Notes: a model not told the origin generated them from the letters alone. A DNA stretch of 64,000 nucleotides from Actinocorallia sp. API 0066 (GCF_020991275.1 NZ_JAJLQY010000012.1:166500-230499), one strand, 5' to 3'. Numbered from the stretch's first letter, positions 35,626-47,217 are shown. Numbers and translations: made by a program.

Positions 35626-37011
35626 ATGGCCGACTTCGTGGACCGGGTCGTCCTGCACATCGCGGCGGGCAACGGCGGGCACGGGTGCGCCTCGGTGCAC
35701 CGGGAGAAGTTCAGGCCACTGGGCGGCCCCGACGGCGCCAACGGCGGCAGGGGCGGCGACGTGATCCTGGAGGTGGACGCGAACACCTCCAGCCTGCTGG
35801 AGTACCACCGGCGGCCGCACCGCAAGGCGGGCAACGGCAAGCCCGGCGCTGGCGGGCTGCGCAACGGCGCGAACGGCGAGGACATCGTGCTCACGGTGCC
35901 GAACGGCACGGTGGTGAAGTCCCCGGACGGCGGGGTGCTCGCGGACCTCGTCGGCGAGGGCACCCGGTACGTCGCGGCGCAGGGCGGCCACGGCGGCCTG
36001 GGGAACGCGGCGCTGGCCTCGGCCAAGCGCAAGGCGCCCGGCTTCGCGCTGCTCGGCGAGCCCGGCGACGCGCTGGACGTGGTGCTGGAGCTGAAGACCG
36101 TCGCGGACGTCGCGCTCGTCGGGTTCCCCAGCGCGGGCAAGTCCTCGCTCATCGCGGCGCTCTCCGCGGCCAAGCCGAAGATCGCGGACTACCCGTTCAC
36201 CACGCTGGTGCCGAACCTGGGCGTGGTCAGCGCGGGCGAGACGGTCTTCACCGTCGCGGACGTGCCGGGCCTCATCGAGGGCGCCAGCCAGGGCAGGGGC
36301 CTCGGCCTGGAGTTCCTGCGGCACATCGAGCGCTCCTCGACCCTCGCGCACGTGCTGGACTGCGCGACGTTGGAGCCGGGCCGCGACCCGATCACCGACT
36401 TCGACATCATCGAGCGCGAACTCGCCGCCTACGACGAGCTGTTCGCCGGGGACGACACGGTGGCGCTGGGCGACCGGCCCCGGATCGTCGTCCTGAACAA
36501 GGTGGACGTGCCGGACGGCAAGGACCTCGCGGAGATCGTCAGGCCCGAGTTCGAGGCGCGCGGCCTGCGCGTGTTCGAGGTGTCGGCGGCCGCGCACATC
36601 GGGCTGCGCGAGCTGTCGTTCGCGATGGCCGAGATGGTCGCCGCGCACCGCGCCGCCCAGCCCGTCCAGGAGCCGACGCGGATCGTGCTGCACCCGGCGC
36701 CGGTCGCGGGCCCGGAGTTCGAGGTGAAGCGGCTCGGCGACAACGAGTACCTGGTGACGGGCGTGAAGCCGGTCCGCTGGGTGCGGCAGACCGACTTCCA
36801 GAACGAGGAGGCCGTCGGCTACCTCGCCGACCGGCTGAACCGCCTCGGCATCGAGGAGGGGCTGCGCGCGGCGGGCGCCCGCGAGGGCGCGACCGTCATG
36901 ATCGGGACCCCCGACGACTCCGTGGTGTTCGACTGGCATCCTGAGATCTCCTCGTCCGGCGAGATCCACATGGGCCCGCGCGGCACCGACCAGCGGCTCG
37001 CGGACTGGTGA
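35626..37011 (+). CDS. obgE: GTPase ObgE/CgtA
   Basis: Ribosome-assembly and stress GTPase; in Streptomyces Obg also times aerial development. The ATG at 35626 follows GAAAGGGA and gives 461 aa. N-terminal glycine-rich Obg domain (1-158, [25 protein letters not shown]). The G domain has G1 GFPSAGKSS at 166-174, G2 region DYPFTTL, G3 DVPGLIEGA and G4 NKVD. A C-terminal OCT domain (about 365-450) is present, as is typical of actinobacterial Obg. proB follows 56 bp downstream. Confidence 0.97.
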   Translation: MADFVDRVVLHIAAGNGGHGCASVHREKFRPLGGPDGANGGRGGDVILEVDANTSSLLEYHRRPHRKAGNGKPGAGGLRNGANGEDIVLTVPNGTVVKSPDGGVLADLVGEGTRYVAAQGGHGGLGNAALASAKRKAPGFALLGEPGDALDVVLELKTVADVALVGFPSAGKSSLIAALSAAKPKIADYPFTTLVPNLGVVSAGETVFTVADVPGLIEGASQGRGLGLEFLRHIERSSTLAHVLDCATLEPGRDPITDFDIIERELAAYDELFAGDDTVALGDRPRIVVLNKVDVPDGKDLAEIVRPEFEARGLRVFEVSAAAHIGLRELSFAMAEMVAAHRAAQPVQEPTRIVLHPAPVAGPEFEVKRLGDNEYLVTGVKPVRWVRQTDFQNEEAVGYLADRLNRLGIEEGLRAAGAREGATVMIGTPDDSVVFDWHPEISSSGEIHMGPRGTDQRLADW

Positions 37012-37067
37012 CCCCGGGGGGCGACCCCCACCCTCAAGCGGCAACGAAGCGGGAGCAGGGCAGCGGT

Positions 37068-38252
37068 ATGGAGACGCTCAGGCCGGCCGTGGCGGACGCG
37101 CGCCGGATCGTGGTGAAGGCCGGCTCGTCGTCGCTCACCACCCCCGAGGGCACCATCGACGCCGGGCGCATCGACGCGCTCGTCGACGTGCTCGCCGCCC
37201 GCCGCAAGGCGGGGAGCGAGGTCGTGTTCGTCTCGTCCGGCGCGATCGCGGCGGGCCTCGGGCCGCTCGGGCTCAGCCGACGGCCGCGCGACCTGGCCAC
37301 CCAGCAGGCGGCGGCGAGCGTCGGGCAGGGCCAGCTGATCGCCCGCTACGCCGCCTCGTTCCACCGGCACGGCCTGGGCGTCGGCCAGGTGCTGCTCACC
37401 GCCGACGACATGATGCGGCGCGCGCACCACGGCAACGCGCAGCGCACGCTGCGGGCGCTGCTGCGGCTCGGCATGGTGCCGATCGTCAACGAGAACGACA
37501 CGGTGGCCACCGACGAGATCCGCTTCGGCGACAACGACAGGCTCGCCGCGCTCGTCGCGCACCTCGTGCAGGCGGACGCGCTGGTGCTGCTGTCGGACGT
37601 GGACGCGCTCTACACGGGTGACCCGAAGCTGCCCGGCTCGCTGCGCATCACCGACGTCCGCTCCCCGGCCGACCTGGAGGGCGTCGAGACGGGCTCGGCC
37701 GGGTCGAAGGTCGGCACCGGCGGCATGGTCACCAAGGTGGAGGCGGCCCGGATCGCGACAGGCGCGGGCGTCCACACCGTGCTGACCAGCGCGGCGTCGG
37801 CGGAACGGGCGCTCGCGGGCGACCCGGTCGGCACGTACTTCCACCCGAACGGGCAGCGGCCCTCCACCCGGATGCTGTGGCTCGCGCATGCCACCACCGG
37901 ACACGGCAAGATCATCCTCGACGACGGCGCGGTGCAGGCCGTCGTGCACCGGCGCAAGTCGCTGCTCCCGGCGGGCGTCACCGGCGTCCGGGGCGACTTC
38001 GCCGCTGGCGACCCGGTGGACCTCTGCGACGCCGACGGCAGGACCGTCGCGCGCGGCCTCGTCCACTACGACGCGGCCGAGATCCCCGAGCTGATGGGCA
38101 GGTCCACCCGCTGGCTCGCCCGCGAGCTCGGCCCCGAGTACGAACGCGAGATCATCCACCGGGACGACCTCGTGATCCTCGACCCGCCGGTGCGGCGGGA
38201 CGAGCACACCCAGACGGCACAGGAGCCGGGAAGAACAGGAGAAGGGCGATGA
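37068..38252 (+). CDS. proB: Glutamate 5-kinase
   Basis: First step of proline synthesis. The ATG at 37068 is preceded by GGGAGCAGGG and gives 394 aa. Amino-acid-kinase domain: [10 protein letters not shown] (lysine loop), [34 protein letters not shown], and [21 protein letters not shown]-terminal PUA domain starts near 290 ([15 protein letters not shown] onward). It overlaps proA by 4 bp (ATGA). Feedback by proline is usual in the family but not visible here. Confidence 0.96.
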   Translation: METLRPAVADARRIVVKAGSSSLTTPEGTIDAGRIDALVDVLAARRKAGSEVVFVSSGAIAAGLGPLGLSRRPRDLATQQAAASVGQGQLIARYAASFHRHGLGVGQVLLTADDMMRRAHHGNAQRTLRALLRLGMVPIVNENDTVATDEIRFGDNDRLAALVAHLVQADALVLLSDVDALYTGDPKLPGSLRITDVRSPADLEGVETGSAGSKVGTGGMVTKVEAARIATGAGVHTVLTSAASAERALAGDPVGTYFHPNGQRPSTRMLWLAHATTGHGKIILDDGAVQAVVHRRKSLLPAGVTGVRGDFAAGDPVDLCDADGRTVARGLVHYDAAEIPELMGRSTRWLARELGPEYEREIIHRDDLVILDPPVRRDEHTQTAQEPGRTGEGR

Positions 38253-39514
38253 GCGAAGGCACGCGCGATCGGGTTCTGGAGGTGGCGGCGCGCGGTCGCG
38301 CCGCGGCGGCGGACCTCGCGCCGCTGCCGCGCGGCGTCAAGGACGCGGCGCTGCTCGCCGTCGCCGACGCGCTGACCGCCCGCGCGGCGGAGATCCTCGC
38401 CGCGAACAAGATCGACGTCGAGCGGGCCCGCGAGGGCGGCACCGCCGAGTACATGCTGGACCGGCTCAGCCTCAACACCGGACGGCTGGAGGCGATCGCC
38501 GAGGCGGTGCGCAACATCGCGGGGCTGCCCGACCCGGTCGGCGAGGTCGTGCGCGGCTACACCCTGCCCAACGGGCTCGAACTGCGGCAGCTACGGGTGC
38601 CGCTGGGCGTCGTCGGCATCATCTACGAAGGCCGCCCGAACGTCACGGTGGACGCCGCCGCGCTCACCCTGAAGAGCGGGAACGCGGTGCTGCTGCGCGG
38701 CTCGGCTTCCGCCTACGACTCCAACACGGCGCTCGTGAACGTCATGCGGGACGCGCTGGAGGGCACCGGTGTGCCCGCCGACGCGATCCAGCTCGTGCCG
38801 GGCCGCGACCGCGAGTCCGTCAAGCACCTGATGCGGGCGCGCGGCCTCGTGGACGTGCTCATCCCGCGCGGCGGCGCGTCGCTCATCAACTCCGTCGTCG
38901 AGGAGTCCACGGTGCCCGTCATCGAGACGGGGGTCGGCAACTGCGCCGTCTACGTGGACGCGTCCGCCGACGTCGAGACGGCGCTGCGCATCCTCGTCAA
39001 CGCCAAGACGCAGCGCCCGTCGGTGTGCAACGCGGCCGAGACGTTCCTCGTGCACGCCGACGTCGCTGACGTGTTCGTGCCGCGCGCGCTTGAGGCGCTC
39101 AAGGACAAGGGTGTGACTGTGCACGGCGACGAGCGGATCGCCGCCTACTCGCCGGACGTCGTGCCCGCGACGGTCGAGGACTACAAGACCGAGTACCTGT
39201 CCCTGGACATCGCCGCCGCTGTGGTGGACTCCCTGGACGAGGCGGTCGCGCACATCCGCGCGTACGGCTCGGGCCACACCGAGGCGATCGTGACGACGTC
39301 GCAGGCCGCCGCGCGCAGGTTCACCGCGCTGGTGGACTCCGCCGCCGTCGCGGTGAACGCCTCGACCCGGTTCACCGACGGCGAGGAGTTCGGGTTCGGC
39401 GCCGAGATCGGCATCTCCACCCAGAAGCTGCACGCGCGCGGTCCGATGGGCCTGGCCGAGCTGACCTCGACGAAGTACGTCTTCACCGGCGACGGACACC
39501 TACGCGGCGCCTGA
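38249..39514 (+). CDS. proA: Glutamate-5-semialdehyde dehydrogenase (gamma-glutamyl phosphate reductase)
   Basis: Second step of proline synthesis, reducing the ProB product with NADPH. 421 aa, ATG at 38249 overlapping the proB stop. Conserved blocks: [29 protein letters not shown], the catalytic Cys in [10 protein letters not shown], and the C-terminal [21 protein letters not shown]. The ProB-ProA overlap implies channelled stoichiometric expression of the unstable phosphate intermediate. Confidence 0.97.
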   Translation: MSEGTRDRVLEVAARGRAAAADLAPLPRGVKDAALLAVADALTARAAEILAANKIDVERAREGGTAEYMLDRLSLNTGRLEAIAEAVRNIAGLPDPVGEVVRGYTLPNGLELRQLRVPLGVVGIIYEGRPNVTVDAAALTLKSGNAVLLRGSASAYDSNTALVNVMRDALEGTGVPADAIQLVPGRDRESVKHLMRARGLVDVLIPRGGASLINSVVEESTVPVIETGVGNCAVYVDASADVETALRILVNAKTQRPSVCNAAETFLVHADVADVFVPRALEALKDKGVTVHGDERIAAYSPDVVPATVEDYKTEYLSLDIAAAVVDSLDEAVAHIRAYGSGHTEAIVTTSQAAARRFTALVDSAAVAVNASTRFTDGEEFGFGAEIGISTQKLHARGPMGLAELTSTKYVFTGDGHLRGA

Positions 39515-39540
39515 TCCGGGTGTGTCCGACGGGGACGTGA

Positions 39541-39565
39541 GTGACATCCAGACCCTTGATGTCAC
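39541..39565. promoter_or_regulatory. 7-bp inverted repeat upstream of the metallophosphoesterase gene
   Basis: GTGACAT (39541-39547) and ATGTCAC (39559-39565) with 11 nt between them, 28 bp before the next start. It could be an operator for a dimeric regulator; no regulator gene is adjacent. Confidence 0.35.
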
Positions 39566-39593
39566 ACCGGGGGGTGTGCTCTCATAGGGCGTT

Positions 39594-41336
39594 GTGACGC
39601 ATGCCATGCGCCCTTCGCGCACCCCCCACCCCGCGGCGCCGTCGCGCCGGTCCCTGCTCAAGGGCGTCGCGCTCGGCGCGGTCACGTCCGGGCTCGTCGC
39701 CTACCCCTCGCGCGCGGCGCTGGCCGCGCCCGCGCTGGCCGGGCCCGTCGCGGGCACCACGCTCGACGCGACGCTCCGGCTCGGCCCGGCGGGCGCGGGC
39801 GGCTACCGCCGTGTGGTGTCCGGGCCCGGCGAGCCGCACGTGTTCCGCGACGACCTCGGCGGCAGCACCAGCGCCGCCCGGATCGCCCGCCGCCGCGACC
39901 TCCTCACCTTCGCGCACTTCACCGACGTGCACGTCATCGACGCCCAGTCGCCCGCCCGGATCGAGTACCTCGACCGGCTGAGCGACCCCGGCGACCTCCT
40001 CGGCGCCAACCCCATCGCGGGCGGCTACCGGCCGCAGGAACTCCTGACCACACAGGTCGCCGAGGCGATGGTCAGGGCCGTCAACCGGCTCGGCCGCGGG
40101 CCCGCGCTCGGCGCAAAACTGGCGTTCACCATCAACACCGGCGACGCCGCCGACAACGCCCAGTTCAACGAGGTCCGCTGGATGATCGACCTCCTGGACG
40201 GCGGCCGCGTCCGGCCCGACTCCGGCGACACCGGCAAGTTCGAGGGCGTCGCGGCCTGGCCCGACGAGCGCTACTGGCACCCCGAGGGCGGCACCGACCG
40301 GCCGACCCAGAAGTACGGCTTCCCCAAGGTGCCGGGCCTGCTCGACGCCGCCCGCCGCCCGTTCACCGCGACCGGCCTGGACACCCCGTGGCTCGCCGTC
40401 TTCGGCAACCACGACGGCCTCGTGCAGGGCAACCTTCCGACGTCCCTGCTCAAGGGCATCGCCGTCGGCGACGTGAAGATCACCGCACCCGCGTCCGAGA
40501 AGGAGCGCCGCGAACTCGCCGACGCGCTGAACCACGGCAGCGCCGCCGCGCTCAAGGTGATGGCCGACCACAGCAGGTCCGGCCTGTTCCGCAAGGTCGC
40601 CCCCGACCCGGCGCGGCGGCTGCTCACCCGCGCCGAGATCGTCGCCGAGCACGGCGAGGGCCACGGCTTCACCGACGCCAACCGCAGGAACGGCACCGCC
40701 TACTACGGGTTCGACGCCGGAGTCGTGCGCGGCCTCGTGCTGGACACCGTCAACCCCTACGGGTACTCCGAGGGGTCGCTGGACCTCGTGCAGTTCGCGT
40801 GGCTGAAGTCCGAACTTCTGAAGGGGTCGAGCCGCTACCTGGACGACAAGGGCAACGTCGTCACCCAGAAGGCGACCGACCGCCTCTTTGTCCTGTTCAG
40901 CCACCACACCATCGACACCCTCACCAACCCGATCGGCCTCATCCGCGTTCTCGGACCGGAGGTGGCGAAGCTGCTTCTGCGGTTCCCGAACGTGGTGCTC
41001 TGGGTGAACGGGCACACGCACGTCAACGAGGTGACCCCGCACCGCCGGGAGAAGGGCGTCAAGGGCGGCTTCTGGGAGGTGAGCACCGCCGCGCACATCG
41101 ACTGGCCGCAGCAGAGCCGGATCATCGAGATCGCCGACAACCGCGACGGCACCCTCTCGGTGTTCGGCACGATCCTGGACGCGCAGGCGCCCGCCGGGCA
41201 CGGCGGCGACCTCGGCGTCCGGGGCCTCGCCTCGCTCTCCCGGGAACTGTCGGGCAACGACTGGCAGGAGAAGCTGGAAGGGCCCGGCACGCCCGCGGAC
41301 CGGAACGTCGAACTGCTCGTCCCGGCCCCGTTCTAG
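39594..41336 (+). CDS. Tat-exported metallophosphoesterase (TIGR03767 type)
   Basis: 580 aa from GTG 39594 (ATG 39606 is an alternative). Twin-arginine signal: [21 protein letters not shown] (about 17-37), then an Ala-rich cleavage region. Calcineurin-like metal motifs in order: FTDVH (Asp111, His113), [12 protein letters not shown] (271-274), SHHTIDT and GHTHVNE. The fold is exported fully folded with two metals bound. Substrate is unknown; the TIGR03767 group is typical of actinomycetes. It is convergent with the M48 gene, sharing 4 bp at the stops. Confidence 0.85.
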   Translation: MTHAMRPSRTPHPAAPSRRSLLKGVALGAVTSGLVAYPSRAALAAPALAGPVAGTTLDATLRLGPAGAGGYRRVVSGPGEPHVFRDDLGGSTSAARIARRRDLLTFAHFTDVHVIDAQSPARIEYLDRLSDPGDLLGANPIAGGYRPQELLTTQVAEAMVRAVNRLGRGPALGAKLAFTINTGDAADNAQFNEVRWMIDLLDGGRVRPDSGDTGKFEGVAAWPDERYWHPEGGTDRPTQKYGFPKVPGLLDAARRPFTATGLDTPWLAVFGNHDGLVQGNLPTSLLKGIAVGDVKITAPASEKERRELADALNHGSAAALKVMADHSRSGLFRKVAPDPARRLLTRAEIVAEHGEGHGFTDANRRNGTAYYGFDAGVVRGLVLDTVNPYGYSEGSLDLVQFAWLKSELLKGSSRYLDDKGNVVTQKATDRLFVLFSHHTIDTLTNPIGLIRVLGPEVAKLLLRFPNVVLWVNGHTHVNEVTPHRREKGVKGGFWEVSTAAHIDWPQQSRIIEIADNRDGTLSVFGTILDAQAPAGHGGDLGVRGLASLSRELSGNDWQEKLEGPGTPADRNVELLVPAPF

Positions 41337-42343
41337 CCGCGTCGGCCGAGGCGGTCGAACACCGCCCCGGCCAGGTCGGCGGCGCCGCCCGCGACGTCCT
41401 TGACCTTGCCGAACAGCGGGTCGGCCGACTGCTCCCACGACTCCCGGTAGGCGCGCGCCGCGTTCTTCACCTCGTCGGTGAAGGACGCCGCGCCGTCGTC
41501 GGCCCGGCGCGGGTACTCCCCGGCCATCACCGCCGCGTACTCCGGGCCGTGCCGCCACCGCTCCAGCTCGGCGAACCTGATGACGGCGAACGGGTGGCTC
41601 TGCTTCAGCAGGTTCAGGAACTTGAGGACGCCGTCGCGCAGATCGCCGGACTCCTCGTACTCACGGGCCTGCGCGAGGAACGCCTCGGTGGACATCTCGT
41701 GCAGCCGCGAGCCGCCCGCCATCTTCATCAGCGCCCGCTTCGCCGCCTCCGGATCCTGCCCGGCCAGCAGCCCCGCCCTGTCCGCCGACAGCTCCGACTT
41801 GCGCTGCCACTCCTCAAGGCCCATGAGGATCGCGCCGATCGCCACGTTGCCCAGCGGCAGCCACGCCAGCCGCGAACCCAGGCTGGTGAGGATCAGCGCC
41901 ATCTGCCGGTACACCGCGTGCCCGGACAGGACGTGCCCCGCCTCGTGCGCGACGACGAACCTCAGCTCCTCCTCGTCCATGAGGTCCAGCAGCGCGGTGT
42001 GCACCACGATGAACGGGTTGTCCGTGCCGATCGCCATCGCGTTCGGCACCGGATGCTGGGTGACGTACAGCTCGGGCACCTTCGGCAGGTCGAGGATGTA
42101 GCAGGCGTCGCGCAGGATGTCGTGCAGGTGCCGGAACTGCTCCTCGCTCGCGCGGACCGAACCGCCCAGGAACATCAGCCTGAGCTGCCGCTCGTTGATC
42201 AGCCCGGCGAGCTTGCGCAGCACGAGGTCGAACCCGGTGAGCGACCGCAGCGCCACCAGCGCCGACCGGTCGAGCGGGTGCTCGTAGGCGCGGGAGGAGA
42301 TGCCGGGGAACCTGCGGCGGGAACGATCCGGAGTCTGCGTCAT
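41333..42343 (-). CDS. M48-family metallopeptidase
   Basis: 336 aa, ATG at 42343. Zinc-binding HEAGH at 133-137 in [13 protein letters not shown], with a downstream Glu-rich helix ([13 protein letters not shown], about residue 190) supplying the third ligand, as in HtpX/Ste24-type peptidases. Unlike HtpX it has few membrane helices; one hydrophobic stretch follows the active site. The tail ([19 protein letters not shown]) is amphipathic. It may cleave membrane-associated or misfolded proteins. It is divergent from nadD with only 58 bp between, so a shared promoter region is likely. Confidence 0.88.
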   Translation of the reverse strand: MTQTPDRSRRRFPGISSRAYEHPLDRSALVALRSLTGFDLVLRKLAGLINERQLRLMFLGGSVRASEEQFRHLHDILRDACYILDLPKVPELYVTQHPVPNAMAIGTDNPFIVVHTALLDLMDEEELRFVVAHEAGHVLSGHAVYRQMALILTSLGSRLAWLPLGNVAIGAILMGLEEWQRKSELSADRAGLLAGQDPEAAKRALMKMAGGSRLHEMSTEAFLAQAREYEESGDLRDGVLKFLNLLKQSHPFAVIRFAELERWRHGPEYAAVMAGEYPRRADDGAASFTDEVKNAARAYRESWEQSADPLFGKVKDVAGGAADLAGAVFDRLGRRG

Positions 42344-42401
42344 ATCCGCACCCTAACCCGGTGACAGGGCGGCTGACCGGGGGAGTCTAGTGTTGGTCAG
42401 C

Positions 42402-42992
42402 ATGAAACAGCGGCGGGTGGGGATCATGGGCGGGACCTTCGACCCGATCCACCACGGGCACCTCGTCGCCGCCAGCGAGGTCGCGCACCTGTTCGGCCTG
42501 GACGAGGTCGTGTTCGTGCCGACAGGGCAGCCCTGGCAGAAGGCCGACAAGAAGGTCACCGCCGCCGAGGACCGCTACCTCATGGCGGTGATCGCGACGG
42601 CGTCCAACCCGAGGTTCCGGGTGAGCCGCGCCGACATCGACCGGGGCGGCCCCACCTACACCTACGACACGCTCCTGGACATGCGCGCCGAACTCGGCGC
42701 CGACAGCGAGCTGTACTTCATCACCGGCGCGGACGCCCTCGCCCAGATGCTCACCTGGCGCAACGCCGACCGGATGTTCCAGCTCGCCCGGTTCGTCGGC
42801 TGCACCCGTCCCGGGCACGTGCTCGCCGACCCGGGACTGCCCGAGGGCAGCGTCGACCTCGTCGAGGTGCCCGCGCTGGCGATCTCCTCGACCGAGGTGC
42901 GCGACCGTGTGCGCGCGGGCGAACCCGTCTGGTACCTCGTGCCCGACGGGATCGTCCAGTACATCAACAAGACAGGGCTCTACCTCGCTTGA
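42402..42992 (+). CDS. nadD: Nicotinate-nucleotide adenylyltransferase
   Basis: Makes deamido-NAD from nicotinate mononucleotide. 196 aa from the ATG at 42402; GTG 42390 and TTG 42393 are in frame. TAGTGT at 42388-42393 ends 8 nt before the ATG, which fits a leaderless start. Motifs: [11 protein letters not shown] near residues 11-21, [14 protein letters not shown] and [13 protein letters not shown]. Its 3' end overlaps the convergent GH65 gene by 13 bp. In Mycobacterium nadD is followed directly by rsfS and gpgP; here two minus-strand genes intervene. Confidence 0.95.
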   Translation: MKQRRVGIMGGTFDPIHHGHLVAASEVAHLFGLDEVVFVPTGQPWQKADKKVTAAEDRYLMAVIATASNPRFRVSRADIDRGGPTYTYDTLLDMRAELGADSELYFITGADALAQMLTWRNADRMFQLARFVGCTRPGHVLADPGLPEGSVDLVEVPALAISSTEVRDRVRAGEPVWYLVPDGIVQYINKTGLYLA

Positions 42993-45346
42993 TCCTGCTC
43001 GGGCTCGTGGTGGCGGCGCGGGGCGCGGCCTGGAGGCTGGTGCGGGGGCGGCAGCGTCGGCTGGGCGCGGGGGATCGGCAATGTGATGTCGGCTTTCTCC
43101 AGCAGGTGCTCCTCGCCGTGGTGGATGATCCTCAGGGGCGGGCCGCCGCGCAGCGAGTACGTCGCCTGCCTCGGATGGACGGTGACGCACAGCAGCGAAC
43201 CCCGGTAGCGCAGCCGGAAGCTGAGCCGGCCGAGCGTCTCGGGCAGACGCGGCGCGAAGCACAGCGCCCCGTGGTCGCGGCGCAGCCCCCCGAAGCCCGA
43301 CACCAGCGCGTTCCACGCCCCCGCGAGCGACGCCAGGTGCAGCCCGTTCGCGGTGTCGTGGGCGAGGTCACGCAAGTCCATCAGAGCCGTCTCGGCCAGG
43401 TAGTCGTGCGCCAACTCCAGATAACCGACCTCCGCCGCCATCACCGCCTGCGTCTGCGCCGACAGCGACGAATCCCGGACCGTCAACGCCTCGTAGTAGG
43501 AGAAGTTCCGCTCCTTCTGCTCGGCGGTGAACGCGTTCCCGCACAGCTGCATCGCCAGGACAAGATCCGCCTGCTTGATCACCTGCTTGCGGTACAGGTC
43601 GAAGTACGGGTAGTGCAGCAGAAGCGGATAGTTCCGGGGCGGGGTGTTCAGGAAGTCCCACGGGGCGTGGTCGGTGAACCCCGCGCTCTGCGGATGCACC
43701 CCCAGGCGCTCGTCGTAGGGGACGAGCATCTTGTCGGCCGCGTCCCGCCACGAGGCCGCCTCCTCGGCCGTCACGCCCAGCCTGGACGCCTCCTCGGGCA
43801 TCGCCAGCGCCACGTCGGCCGCCTCCCGGAGGTTCGCCTGGGCCATGAGGTTCGTGTACACGTTGTTGTCCGCGACGGCGCTGTACTCGTCCGGGCCCGT
43901 CACCCCGTGGATCCGGAACGCTCCGTTCAGGTCGTGGTGGCCGATGCCCCGCCACAGCCGCGCGGTGTGCACGAGGAGCTCGACGCCTATCTCCCGCGCG
44001 AACTCCTCGTCCTGCGTCGCGTCGATGTACCTGCCGACCGCCTCGGCGATGTCGGCGTTGATGTGGAACGCCGCCGTTCCGGCAGGCCAGTAGCCCGAGC
44101 ACTCCCTACCGCTGATCGTGCGCCACGGGAAGCAGGTGCCCGGAAGGTTGAGCTGCGCGGCGCGGTCCAGGGCCTGCGGGATCGTCGAATGCCGCCAGCG
44201 GAGCGCGTCCGCCGCCGCGTCCGGCACCGAATAGGTGAGCACCGGAAGGACGAACGTCTCGGTGTCCCAGAAGGTGTGGCCGTCATAGCCGGGGCCCGTA
44301 AGGCCCTTCGCCGGGATCATCCTGCGCTCCGCGCGGGCGCCTGCCTGGAGGATGTGGAACAGGGCGAACCGGACGGCCTGCTGGACCTCCGGATCACCGT
44401 CCACCTCAACGTCCACGCCCTCCCAGAAGTCCCTCAGATAGGCGGCCTGCTCCTCGACGAAGCCGTCCCAGCCCGTCAGCTCCGCGCCCGCGAGCGCCGC
44501 CGCCACCTGGTCGTGCAGCGCCGACCGCGACCGGTGGCTCGACCAGCCATAAGCCACGTACTTGACGATGCTGAGCTTCTCGCCCGGCTTCAGTCGCGTC
44601 GCCACGGTGACGCGGCCCACGTCCTCCTGCGCCTCACTGTCCACCAGCCGCTTGTTCGGCGACTCGATCTCGTGGCTCATCGCCGCCGCCATCCGCAGCC
44701 CGCTCACCCGCGTCTGGTGGACGAGCAACACCCTGTCGTCGTTCGCGAAGTGCTCCTCGCTCGCCAGCGGCGCGTCCAGCACCGCCGCCACCCGCGGATC
44801 CGGCCTGCGCGGCCCCGGCAGCGGCTCATTGGCGACCAGCTCCGACTGGACGACGAACTGCACCTCCTCGTCCAGAGGCTCGACCTCGTACTTGATCGCC
44901 ATGATCGCGCGCTGGGTGAGCGAGACGATCCGGGTCGAACACAGGCGGATCCGCGCCCCTGCGGGCGACCGCCACCGCATCGTCCGCTCCAGCGTGCCCG
45001 CCCGCATGTCCAGCACCCGCTCGTGCGACTCCAGGTCGCCGAACCTGACGTCCAGCGGCTCGTCGTCCACCAACAGGCGGATGATCTTGCCGTTGGTGAC
45101 GTTGATCACCGTCTCGCCCGACTCCGGATACCCGTACCCGGCCTCGGCGTAAGGCAGCGGCCGCTGCTCGTACAGCGAGTTCAGATAGGAACCCGGCAGC
45201 CCACTGGGCTCACCCTCGTCCAGGTTGCCGCGCACCCCGATGTGCCCGTTGGACAGGGCGAACACCGACTCCGTCTGCGCCAGCCGGCCCAGATCCAGCT
45301 CCGTCTCCCTGATATGCCAGGGATCGACCTCATAAGGCGGGTTCAT
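42980..45346 (-). CDS. Glycoside hydrolase family 65 phosphorylase (maltose/trehalose/kojibiose type)
   Basis: 788 aa. GH65 enzymes split alpha-glucosides with phosphate to give beta-glucose 1-phosphate. N-terminal beta-sandwich ([24 protein letters not shown]), then an (alpha/alpha)6 barrel. The general-acid Glu487 lies in [12 protein letters not shown], the same residue number as in Lactobacillus maltose phosphorylase. The substrate block [17 protein letters not shown] and [16 protein letters not shown] follow family pattern. The C-terminus is a short sandwich domain and a Pro/Arg-rich tail. The ATG at 45346 overlaps the upstream HAD gene stop by 4 bp. The exact disaccharide cannot be told. 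Confidence 0.92.
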   Translation of the reverse strand: MNPPYEVDPWHIRETELDLGRLAQTESVFALSNGHIGVRGNLDEGEPSGLPGSYLNSLYEQRPLPYAEAGYGYPESGETVINVTNGKIIRLLVDDEPLDVRFGDLESHERVLDMRAGTLERTMRWRSPAGARIRLCSTRIVSLTQRAIMAIKYEVEPLDEEVQFVVQSELVANEPLPGPRRPDPRVAAVLDAPLASEEHFANDDRVLLVHQTRVSGLRMAAAMSHEIESPNKRLVDSEAQEDVGRVTVATRLKPGEKLSIVKYVAYGWSSHRSRSALHDQVAAALAGAELTGWDGFVEEQAAYLRDFWEGVDVEVDGDPEVQQAVRFALFHILQAGARAERRMIPAKGLTGPGYDGHTFWDTETFVLPVLTYSVPDAAADALRWRHSTIPQALDRAAQLNLPGTCFPWRTISGRECSGYWPAGTAAFHINADIAEAVGRYIDATQDEEFAREIGVELLVHTARLWRGIGHHDLNGAFRIHGVTGPDEYSAVADNNVYTNLMAQANLREAADVALAMPEEASRLGVTAEEAASWRDAADKMLVPYDERLGVHPQSAGFTDHAPWDFLNTPPRNYPLLLHYPYFDLYRKQVIKQADLVLAMQLCGNAFTAEQKERNFSYYEALTVRDSSLSAQTQAVMAAEVGYLELAHDYLAETALMDLRDLAHDTANGLHLASLAGAWNALVSGFGGLRRDHGALCFAPRLPETLGRLSFRLRYRGSLLCVTVHPRQATYSLRGGPPLRIIHHGEEHLLEKADITLPIPRAQPTLPPPHQPPGRAPRRHHEPEQDQAR

Positions 45347-46077
45347 CGGCGCTCCAACAACTCGGTGAGGTCCTCGACCACGACGTCCGCGCCGTTGCCG
45401 AGCAGGGCGGGGCCGTGCGCGCCGTCCCGGATACGGTCCACCCCGACGACCAGGGCGAAATCCCCGGCGCGGCCCGCCGCCACCCCCGCGAGGGCGTCCT
45501 CGAAGGCGGCGCAGTCCCGCGCGGGCAGGCCCAGCGCGGCGGCGCCCGCCAGGAACATGTCGGGGGCGGGCTTGCCCGGGAGGTGACGCTCGCGGGCGAC
45601 GACGCCGTCGATCCTGACATCGAACATGTCTTCGAGACCCGCTGCCGCCAGGACGGCCTCCGCGTTGGCGCTCGACGACACGAGAGCCGTCCGCGCGCCT
45701 GTGGCCCTGACCTGGCGCAGCAGCTCCACGGCGTCCGGGAACACCCTGACGCCGCCGCTCGCGATCAACTGAAGGACGAGGGCGTTCTTACGGGCCCCCA
45801 GGCCATAGACCGTCTCGGCCTCAGGTGGATCATCGGGATCACCCTCCTCAAGGGTGATCCCCCTGGAGGCCAGGAAAGACCGTGTGCCGTCCTCCCGCTT
45901 CTTGCCGTCGACATAACGCGTGTAATCCTCCGGAAGGTCGAAGGGCGGCAGGGCACGGGCCGCGAGGAACCCGTCGAACATGTGCTTCCAGGCGGCCGCG
46001 TGAACCGCCGCCGTGTCCGTCACAACGCCGTCCAGGTCGAACAGAAAGCCCCTGATCTCCGCGGGGAGTGCAAGCAT
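45343..46077 (-). CDS. HAD-family beta-phosphoglucomutase-like enzyme
   Basis: 244 aa from the ATG at 46077. The HAD nucleophile motif FDLDGVVTDT (12-21) is followed by a cap with RYVDGKKREDGTRSFL, a substrate motif of beta-PGM. Motif II SSSANAEAVLAAAGL, motif III Lys in PGKPAPDMF, and motif IV EDALAGVAAG are present. It would convert the beta-glucose 1-phosphate made by the downstream GH65 enzyme to glucose 6-phosphate. The genes overlap by 4 bp, supporting one pathway. An upstream in-frame extension to 46158 lacks family features. Confidence 0.92.
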   Translation of the reverse strand: MLALPAEIRGFLFDLDGVVTDTAAVHAAAWKHMFDGFLAARALPPFDLPEDYTRYVDGKKREDGTRSFLASRGITLEEGDPDDPPEAETVYGLGARKNALVLQLIASGGVRVFPDAVELLRQVRATGARTALVSSSANAEAVLAAAGLEDMFDVRIDGVVARERHLPGKPAPDMFLAGAAALGLPARDCAAFEDALAGVAAGRAGDFALVVGVDRIRDGAHGPALLGNGADVVVEDLTELLERR

Positions 46078-46183
46078 GTGAGGGCACCTACCCCGGCCCG
46101 CGCCCGTTAAGTCGTTCTGTGATCCGCGAGGGGACAGATACGCTGGAAGCGGCAGCACCGGCTACGAGAGGGATCACGGCTTC

Positions 46184-46585
46184 GTGACCGCATCCGAAAG
46201 GGCCGTCCAGTTGATCACGCTCGCCGCTCAGGCGGCCGCGGACAAGCTGGCCGACGACATCATCGCCTACGACGTGAGCGAGCAGCTCGTCATCACCGAC
46301 GCGTTCCTGCTCTGCTCCGGAAGCAACGACCGCAAGGTCCAGGCCATCGTCGAGGAGGTCGAGGACAGGCTGCGCGAAGAAGCCGGAGCCAAACCCGTCC
46401 GGCGCGAAGGCCAGCGCGAGGGCCGCTGGATCCTCCTCGACTACATCGACGTGATCGTCCACGTCCAACACGAGGAAGAACGCGCCTTCTACGCCCTCGA
46501 ACGGCTCTGGAAGGACTGCCCTCCCATCGACCTGCCCGAGGACATCAACGCGCACATGGCCCAGCGCGCCCGGGGCACCGCGTGA
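46184..46585 (+). CDS. rsfS: Ribosome silencing factor RsfS
   Basis: Binds L14 and blocks subunit joining under starvation. GTG at 46184 with GAGAGGGA 10 nt upstream, 133 aa. Blocks: AAQAAADKLADDIIAYDVSEQLVITDAFLLCSGS-type core (read as consecutive strands), EGQREGRWILLDYIDVIVHV and YALERLWKDCPPIDLPED. It overlaps the next gene by 4 bp (GTGA). Confidence 0.95.
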   Translation: MTASERAVQLITLAAQAAADKLADDIIAYDVSEQLVITDAFLLCSGSNDRKVQAIVEEVEDRLREEAGAKPVRREGQREGRWILLDYIDVIVHVQHEEERAFYALERLWKDCPPIDLPEDINAHMAQRARGTA

Positions 46586-47217
46586 AACGCAAGATCGTGC
46601 TGTGGCGGCACGGCCGCACCACGTGGAACGTGGAAAACCGCTTCCAGGGCAAAACCGACATCCCGCTGGACGAGGTCGGCATCGCCCAAGCCCACCGGGC
46701 CGCCCGGCTCCTCGCCGCACTCGGCCCCACCGCCATCGTCTCCTCCCCCCTCCAACGCGCCGCCCACACCGGCCAGGCCCTCGCCGACCTCGTCGGGCTG
46801 CCCGTCACCCACGACGCCGACCTCGTCGAACGCGACGGCGGCGACTGGGAAGGACTCACCGGCGTCGAGATCCGCGCCCGCTACCCCGCCGAACACGCCG
46901 TCTGGGAACCACCCGGCGGCGAAACCGGCGCCCAGGTCGCCAAACGCGTCTCCGCCGCCCTCGAACGCGCGGTCGCCACCGTGCCCGACGACGGCCTCCT
47001 CGTCGTCGCCTCCCACGGCGCCGCCCTCCGCCTCGGCATGCTCCAACTCATGGGCATGCCCGAAGCCACCTGGGACCGCTTCGGCGGCCTCTCCAACTGC
47101 TGCTGGTCCGTCCTCGCCGAAGGCCGCTCCGGCTGGCGCCTCGTCGACCACAACGCCGGCACCCTCCCCGAACCCGTCCTCAGCGACGACAAGGCGGCCG
47201 TCACCGACCAGCCCTGA
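46582..47217 (+). CDS. Histidine phosphatase, GpgP-like
   Basis: 211 aa, GTG at 46582 overlapping the rsfS stop. Phosphohistidine motif LWRHGRTTWN (His10) with the partner NRFQGKTDIPLDEVG, the second His in VVASHGAALR, and LVERDGGDWEGLTGVEI. In Mycobacterium tuberculosis the gene right after nadD-rsfS (Rv2419c) is glucosyl-3-phosphoglycerate phosphatase GpgP, so synteny suggests the same role (glucosylglycerate or methylglucose lipopolysaccharide pathway). The substrate is inferred; the fold is certain. Confidence 0.85.
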   Translation: MKRKIVLWRHGRTTWNVENRFQGKTDIPLDEVGIAQAHRAARLLAALGPTAIVSSPLQRAAHTGQALADLVGLPVTHDADLVERDGGDWEGLTGVEIRARYPAEHAVWEPPGGETGAQVAKRVSAALERAVATVPDDGLLVVASHGAALRLGMLQLMGMPEATWDRFGGLSNCCWSVLAEGRSGWRLVDHNAGTLPEPVLSDDKAAVTDQP

